Source: Mucilaginibacter psychrotolerans
Lineage (GTDB): Bacteria > Bacteroidota > Bacteroidia > Sphingobacteriales > Sphingobacteriaceae
Reading direction: 5' to 3'
NCBI RefSeq assembly: GCF_004519315.1
Contig: NZ_SOZE01000003.1
Coordinates: 62,001-126,000 of the forward strand
DNA: 64,000 nt
This document shows, piece by piece, positions 61,120-64,000 of the stretch (positions within the stretch are counted from its first letter, which is position 1; each line of letters opens with the position of its first letter). A model generated the notes under the pieces. It did not search any database. It saw nothing but the letters and a program-made list of their open reading frames with translations, and was not told where the DNA came from. The position numbers and the translations under genes are program-made.

Positions 61120-61311
61120 ATGAAAAAAATCCTCTTGAGCCTGGCGATAACTATTTCGGCCATAGTAGCCCAGGCGCAAACCCCCATCGTGGTAAGGCAT
61201 CCGCGCCAACGCGTAGTAGTGTTAACACGCCCTGCCGTCGCAAGGCCGGTATTAGTAACCAGGCCTTTGATAGTGCGACCGGTGCGCAGACGGGTCGTAA
61301 TCGTTCACTAA
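61120..61311 (+). CDS. Small basic Val/Arg/Pro-repeat secreted protein
   Basis: A 63-residue exported protein: signal peptide about 1-19 (ending VAQAQ), then a mature stretch in which the unit V-x-x-RP-x-V recurs (VVLTRPAVARPVLVTRP, LIVRPVRRRVVIVH). It has many Arg and His and no acidic residues. An in-frame ATG at 61069 is less likely because it would precede the signal peptide by 17 residues. Function unknown. Confidence 0.6.
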   Translation: MKKILLSLAITISAIVAQAQTPIVVRHPRQRVVVLTRPAVARPVLVTRPLIVRPVRRRVVIVH

Positions 61312-61351
61312 CGCAATATCATCAAAATCCCAAAAACACAACATAAGCATC

Positions 61352-62095
61352 ATGAAAACAAATCAAATTACCGCATTCGGCAGCCGTGCTGCTAAACTAT
61401 TCTCTATAACGGCGCTTAGCATCGCCATGGCTTTATCTTCCTGCAAAAAAGACAGTACCGCCGGCAATGCCGTTACTGAAGACGAGGCCGCCGAAGTTAT
61501 GGTACAAGCAGTTGACCCTGCCAGCGGCGGCCTTGCCCTGCAAACTACAGCGGCCACAACCATTGCACTAACCAACAGCAGCAGCGCAAAATGCGGCGTA
61601 GCAAAGGATAGCACCATCACCGGCACAGGCAGCACGGCAACACGCACTTACAGCTACAACCTTAGCTGGCATCGCCTCCTTACCTGCGGCGTAGGTAGCA
61701 TCCCCTCAAAACTCGATTTTACTTTTACGGGAGGCAGCACTTACTCGGGCCCCAGGATGTCGTCTGACGACAACTCAACCGGCGCATTTACCGTAACCGG
61801 GCTTGAACTTGGCAGCAGCGAATACGTGGTAAACCAAACCTACACACGCAAAGGCACGCAGCAATCAAAAGTGCGCAAAAACCGCAGCTTTAGCAGCACC
61901 GTAAACATCATTACTACTGATGTAAAAGTAAGCAAGGCTACCCAACAGATTACATCAGGTACCGGCACGGTTAAGGTAACCGGTACAGCCTCAACCGGCG
62001 AAACCTTTAGCTATAGCGCTACCATTACCTTCTTGGGAAGCAAAAAGGCCAATATTGTGTTCGCAAGCGGCACTACTTACGCCGTTAGCTGGTAA
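61352..62095 (+). CDS. Hypothetical lipoprotein, Ser/Thr-rich
   Basis: A 247-residue exported lipoprotein with lipobox LSSC at about 28-31, followed by KKDS. The mature region is Ser/Thr/Gly-rich with alternating strands (TRTYSYNLSW, KLDFTFTGGSTYSG, EYVVNQTYTRKGTQQSKV) suggestive of a beta-sandwich. No family recognised. It precedes a Spy-like gene by 17 bases. Confidence 0.7.
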   Translation: MKTNQITAFGSRAAKLFSITALSIAMALSSCKKDSTAGNAVTEDEAAEVMVQAVDPASGGLALQTTAATTIALTNSSSAKCGVAKDSTITGTGSTATRTYSYNLSWHRLLTCGVGSIPSKLDFTFTGGSTYSGPRMSSDDNSTGAFTVTGLELGSSEYVVNQTYTRKGTQQSKVRKNRSFSSTVNIITTDVKVSKATQQITSGTGTVKVTGTASTGETFSYSATITFLGSKKANIVFASGTTYAVSW

Positions 62096-62112
62096 AATAT
62101 TAAATTGCACCT

Positions 62113-62523
62113 ATGAAAAATACGAAAACAAAGGCAGGATACGGAGTGACCCTTATCCTGCTGTTTTTAACCATACTGTCCTCTGCCCCTGTATGGGCCC
62201 AGCAAATGGATGCTGCAGCCATCAAAAAATCGACCCCGAAGCAACGGGCCGACTGGCAAACCAACATGATGAAAAAGGACTTGAAACTTACCGATGCGCA
62301 GTACCGGCAGGTTAGTCAGCTTAATCTGGAGTACGCTAAAAAAATGCAGCCACTTTTCAATTCAGACGATAGTCGGCTAAGCAAAGGCATGAAGGCCCGC
62401 TCTATTATGCAAGAGAAAGATGCCAAACTAAAAGCTGTCTTAAGTACCGGGCAGTACGATGCCTACCAGCAAATAGTGAAAAATAAAATGGCCGCCGTAA
62501 AAAAAGCCATTATGGGCAATTGA
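62113..62523 (+). CDS. Small periplasmic helical protein (Spy/CpxP-like)
   Basis: A 136-residue exported protein, signal peptide about 1-29 (ending VWAQQ). The mature part is helical: TPKQRADWQTNMMKKDLKLT and DAQYRQVSQLNLEYAKKMQP, then KAVLSTGQYDAYQQIVK, the LTxxQ-type pattern of Spy/CpxP or Bacteroidetes DUF4890-like proteins. Role unproven. It overlaps the upstream part of the next ORF but that gene's likely ATG lies later. Confidence 0.7.
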   Translation: MKNTKTKAGYGVTLILLFLTILSSAPVWAQQMDAAAIKKSTPKQRADWQTNMMKKDLKLTDAQYRQVSQLNLEYAKKMQPLFNSDDSRLSKGMKARSIMQEKDAKLKAVLSTGQYDAYQQIVKNKMAAVKKAIMGN

Positions 62524-62573
62524 GCAACCACCCTGTGATGACAATTGACAAAAGGTTCAAACAAAAAACAACC

Positions 62574-63641
62574 ATGAAAAAATACTTCATTTTCGTCGCG
62601 GCCCTGCTCCTTTTAGCAGGCAGCGCAAATGCGCAGCAAAACTTTGATAAGCTGGATGCCTGGCTAAATGATAACACCCCCGCCATGGGTGGCCGCAGCG
62701 TGCTGGTGGTTTATAAAGATGGCAAAGTAGTTTATAATAAGGCCGTAAACGATTTATCGCGCAGGCAAAAGATGGTAAATAAATTCATTGCCCGCAAGCA
62801 AAACAAAACCGCCAACCTGGATGATTATGATGCCAATACCAAAATACCCATTGCCAGCTGCAGCAAATGGCTCAGTGCGGCACTAGTGATGACTTTTGTG
62901 GACGAGGGCAAAATAAAACTTACCGATACCGTTGGCAAATACCTGCCGGTACTTTCGCAGCATGGCAAGGGCAATATTACTGTGAGCCAGTGCCTGTCGC
63001 ATACTACGGGTATCAAAGCACCATCGTTGAAAGAAAGCCTGCAAGAGATGCGCAACGTTAACACTATGGACGATGCCATTGCCGATATTGCCGCCTTACA
63101 AATGGAAGGTAAACCCGGCACCGTGTTCCATTACAGTAACGCCGGTTTGCAGATTGCCGGCGCCATCATCGAGAAAATAAGCGGGAAGGATTTCCACACA
63201 CTTTTTGCCGAGCGAATTGCAGGCCCGCTGGAAATGAAGAGTAGCGATTTCGGCACCAGCAAGGTTGCCCTGCCCGCCGGAGGTGCAAACAGTAGCGCCA
63301 ATGATTATACCAACTTTTTGGCGATGATACTGAACAAAGGTGTTTATAAAGGCAAACGCATCCTGAGCGAAGCGAGCATTGCCGAGATGCAGATAAACCG
63401 TGTAACCTCGGCGGTAACAATAGGTTACTCACCCGCCGAAGCAGGCAGCATGGGCTATGGTTACGGCGAATGGGTAATGGGGCCAAACGTAGTAAGCAGC
63501 CCAGGCCTTTTTGGCAGTTTCCCGATGGTGGATAATAAGGGGCATTATACGGCCTTTTTGCTATGCTATTATATCAAGAACGATGGCCGCGGCGAAAGGT
63601 ATAAAGCGTTGGTAGGCTTATTGGAGGAAGCCTTGAAGTAA
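62574..63641 (+). CDS. Secreted serine hydrolase, beta-lactamase (class C-like) family
   Basis: A 355-residue exported protein with signal peptide about 1-21 (ending ANAQQ). Penicillin-binding fold motifs: the nucleophile SxxK in PIASCSKWLSAAL, YxN in FHYSNAGLQIAGA, and a third motif region around SPGLFGSFPMVDN in place of HxG. Such proteins are usually esterases or D-Ala-type peptidases rather than resistance enzymes. Start ATG 62574 is chosen because the signal peptide begins there. Confidence 0.88.
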   Translation: MKKYFIFVAALLLLAGSANAQQNFDKLDAWLNDNTPAMGGRSVLVVYKDGKVVYNKAVNDLSRRQKMVNKFIARKQNKTANLDDYDANTKIPIASCSKWLSAALVMTFVDEGKIKLTDTVGKYLPVLSQHGKGNITVSQCLSHTTGIKAPSLKESLQEMRNVNTMDDAIADIAALQMEGKPGTVFHYSNAGLQIAGAIIEKISGKDFHTLFAERIAGPLEMKSSDFGTSKVALPAGGANSSANDYTNFLAMILNKGVYKGKRILSEASIAEMQINRVTSAVTIGYSPAEAGSMGYGYGEWVMGPNVVSSPGLFGSFPMVDNKGHYTAFLLCYYIKNDGRGERYKALVGLLEEALK

Positions 63642-63665
63642 AGCTGATATTGCTATGTTTACTCC

Positions 63666-63866
63666 ATGCTGAAAAAAGGCGAACACATTGAAGGCACGCC
63701 AGCCGAACTACAGGCACAGCTTGACCAGGAGCCCGAAGCCAATTCATTTTTCGAAGCCTTGTCAAAATCATATAAACAAAGCTACAGCGATTTGGTAGTT
63801 TCGGCCAGGCACGGAGAAACCCGCAAAGTGCGGGCCTGCAAAGCCATGATAATGCTTCGCGACTAG
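63666..63866 (+). CDS. Short OmdA/YdeI C-terminal-like protein
   Basis: A 66-residue protein resembling only the C-terminal part of YdeI/OmdA-type proteins: EANSFFEALSKSYKQSYSDL and SARHGETRKVRACKAMIMLR. The usual 190-residue protein has an N-terminal domain that is absent, so this is either a stand-alone domain or a truncated remnant. No frameshifted remainder was seen upstream, where the serine hydrolase ends. Confidence 0.6.
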   Translation: MLKKGEHIEGTPAELQAQLDQEPEANSFFEALSKSYKQSYSDLVVSARHGETRKVRACKAMIMLRD

Positions 63867-63910
63867 CGAAAAGCGCTAAAAACTTAGCATGTTTGCATTG
63901 CAGCAGCAAA

Positions 63911-64000
63911 ATGAAGAAACCACTCCTGAAAGAATTATGGCTTGTACTATTTTTTGCACTGGCAATCAGTTGTAAAAAGGATACCGTTGCCAATTTCAGT
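63911..64000 (+). CDS. Lipoprotein, 5' part
   Basis: The right window edge cuts this gene; 30 residues are visible. They form a lipoprotein signal peptide (KELWLVLFFALAISC) with the lipobox Cys followed by KKDT, as in the other Bacteroidetes lipoproteins of this window. Nothing can be said of the rest. Confidence 0.6.
   Translation, partial: MKKPLLKELWLVLFFALAISCKKDTVANFS

Noticed and set aside
62574..63641. Beta-lactam resistance enzyme
   Set aside because: The SxxK and YxN motifs are shared by esterases and peptidases; the third motif does not match AmpC KTG.

Overview
The window reads as chromosomal DNA of a Bacteroidetes bacterium, most likely Sphingobacteriaceae (Mucilaginibacter/Pedobacter-like). 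The main reasons are promoters of the Bacteroidetes type (TAnnTTTG at -7), almost no Shine-Dalgarno sites, a fused MurF-alanine racemase, the futalosine menaquinone route (mqnE, mqnA), PepSY-like (DUF2874) and SusD-free sugar genes, many SPII lipoproteins with an xxSC/xxAC-KK start, and GC content in the mid 40s. The genus is an inference. Both edges cut a gene: a type II glutamine synthetase on the left and a lipoprotein on the right.

Layout. 1-3.1 kb: two different glutamine synthetases around a gamma-glutamylcyclotransferase, then a GxxExxY protein sitting inside 44-bp inverted repeats. 3.1-7.5 kb: an APH-like kinase, a HAD-IIA phosphatase, a GH43 glycosidase and a lipoprotein aldose epimerase. 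7.7-12.8 kb: a molybdenum-cofactor operon (moaA, moeA, moaC, a MobB-like/MobA fusion, a ThiF-rhodanese protein). 12.8-20.3 kb: cell-envelope genes (MCE/MlaD, amidase, LptD), cinA and an E2 acyltransferase. 20.4-26.3 kb: methionine synthesis on the minus strand (metY-metX-hom behind a SAM riboswitch and a small ORF ending in Cys-Met-Cys-Cys-Cys-Cys) and a second Cys/Met PLP enzyme. 27-29.7 kb: menaquinone genes. 30-35.3 kb: SDR, a PepSY-like secreted protein, a cold-shock protein, an MFS carrier, hemF. 35.4-40.5 kb: gyrA and two TPR proteins. 40.7-50.9 kb: mixed metabolism and transport (SDR, thioesterase-like, GNAT, Schlafen/AlbA domain, MATE, HDAC-like, bestrophin, kynureninase, SSS symporter, LOG). 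51.2-57.4 kb: two tandem MFS carriers, DUF502, murF-alr, recX. 57.5-57.9 kb: three tRNAs (Gly-Leu-Gly). 57.9-58.8 kb: a gene-free stretch with a degenerate hairpin repeat array. 58.8-64 kb: a two-gene radical-SAM DNA-repair module and a run of small secreted proteins ending in a beta-lactamase-family hydrolase.

Two things stand out. First, the metY-metX-hom leader combines a SAM riboswitch with a polycysteine leader peptide whose Cys codons can pair with sequence just after its stop codon, suggesting dual control by SAM and by cysteine supply. Second, at least nine intergenic gaps contain quasi-palindromes built from short (7-12 nt) words repeated with variation; each element has its own vocabulary, several run into start or stop codons, and one carries the GxxExxY gene between its arms. 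All functional statements come from reading motifs by eye; no database search was run.
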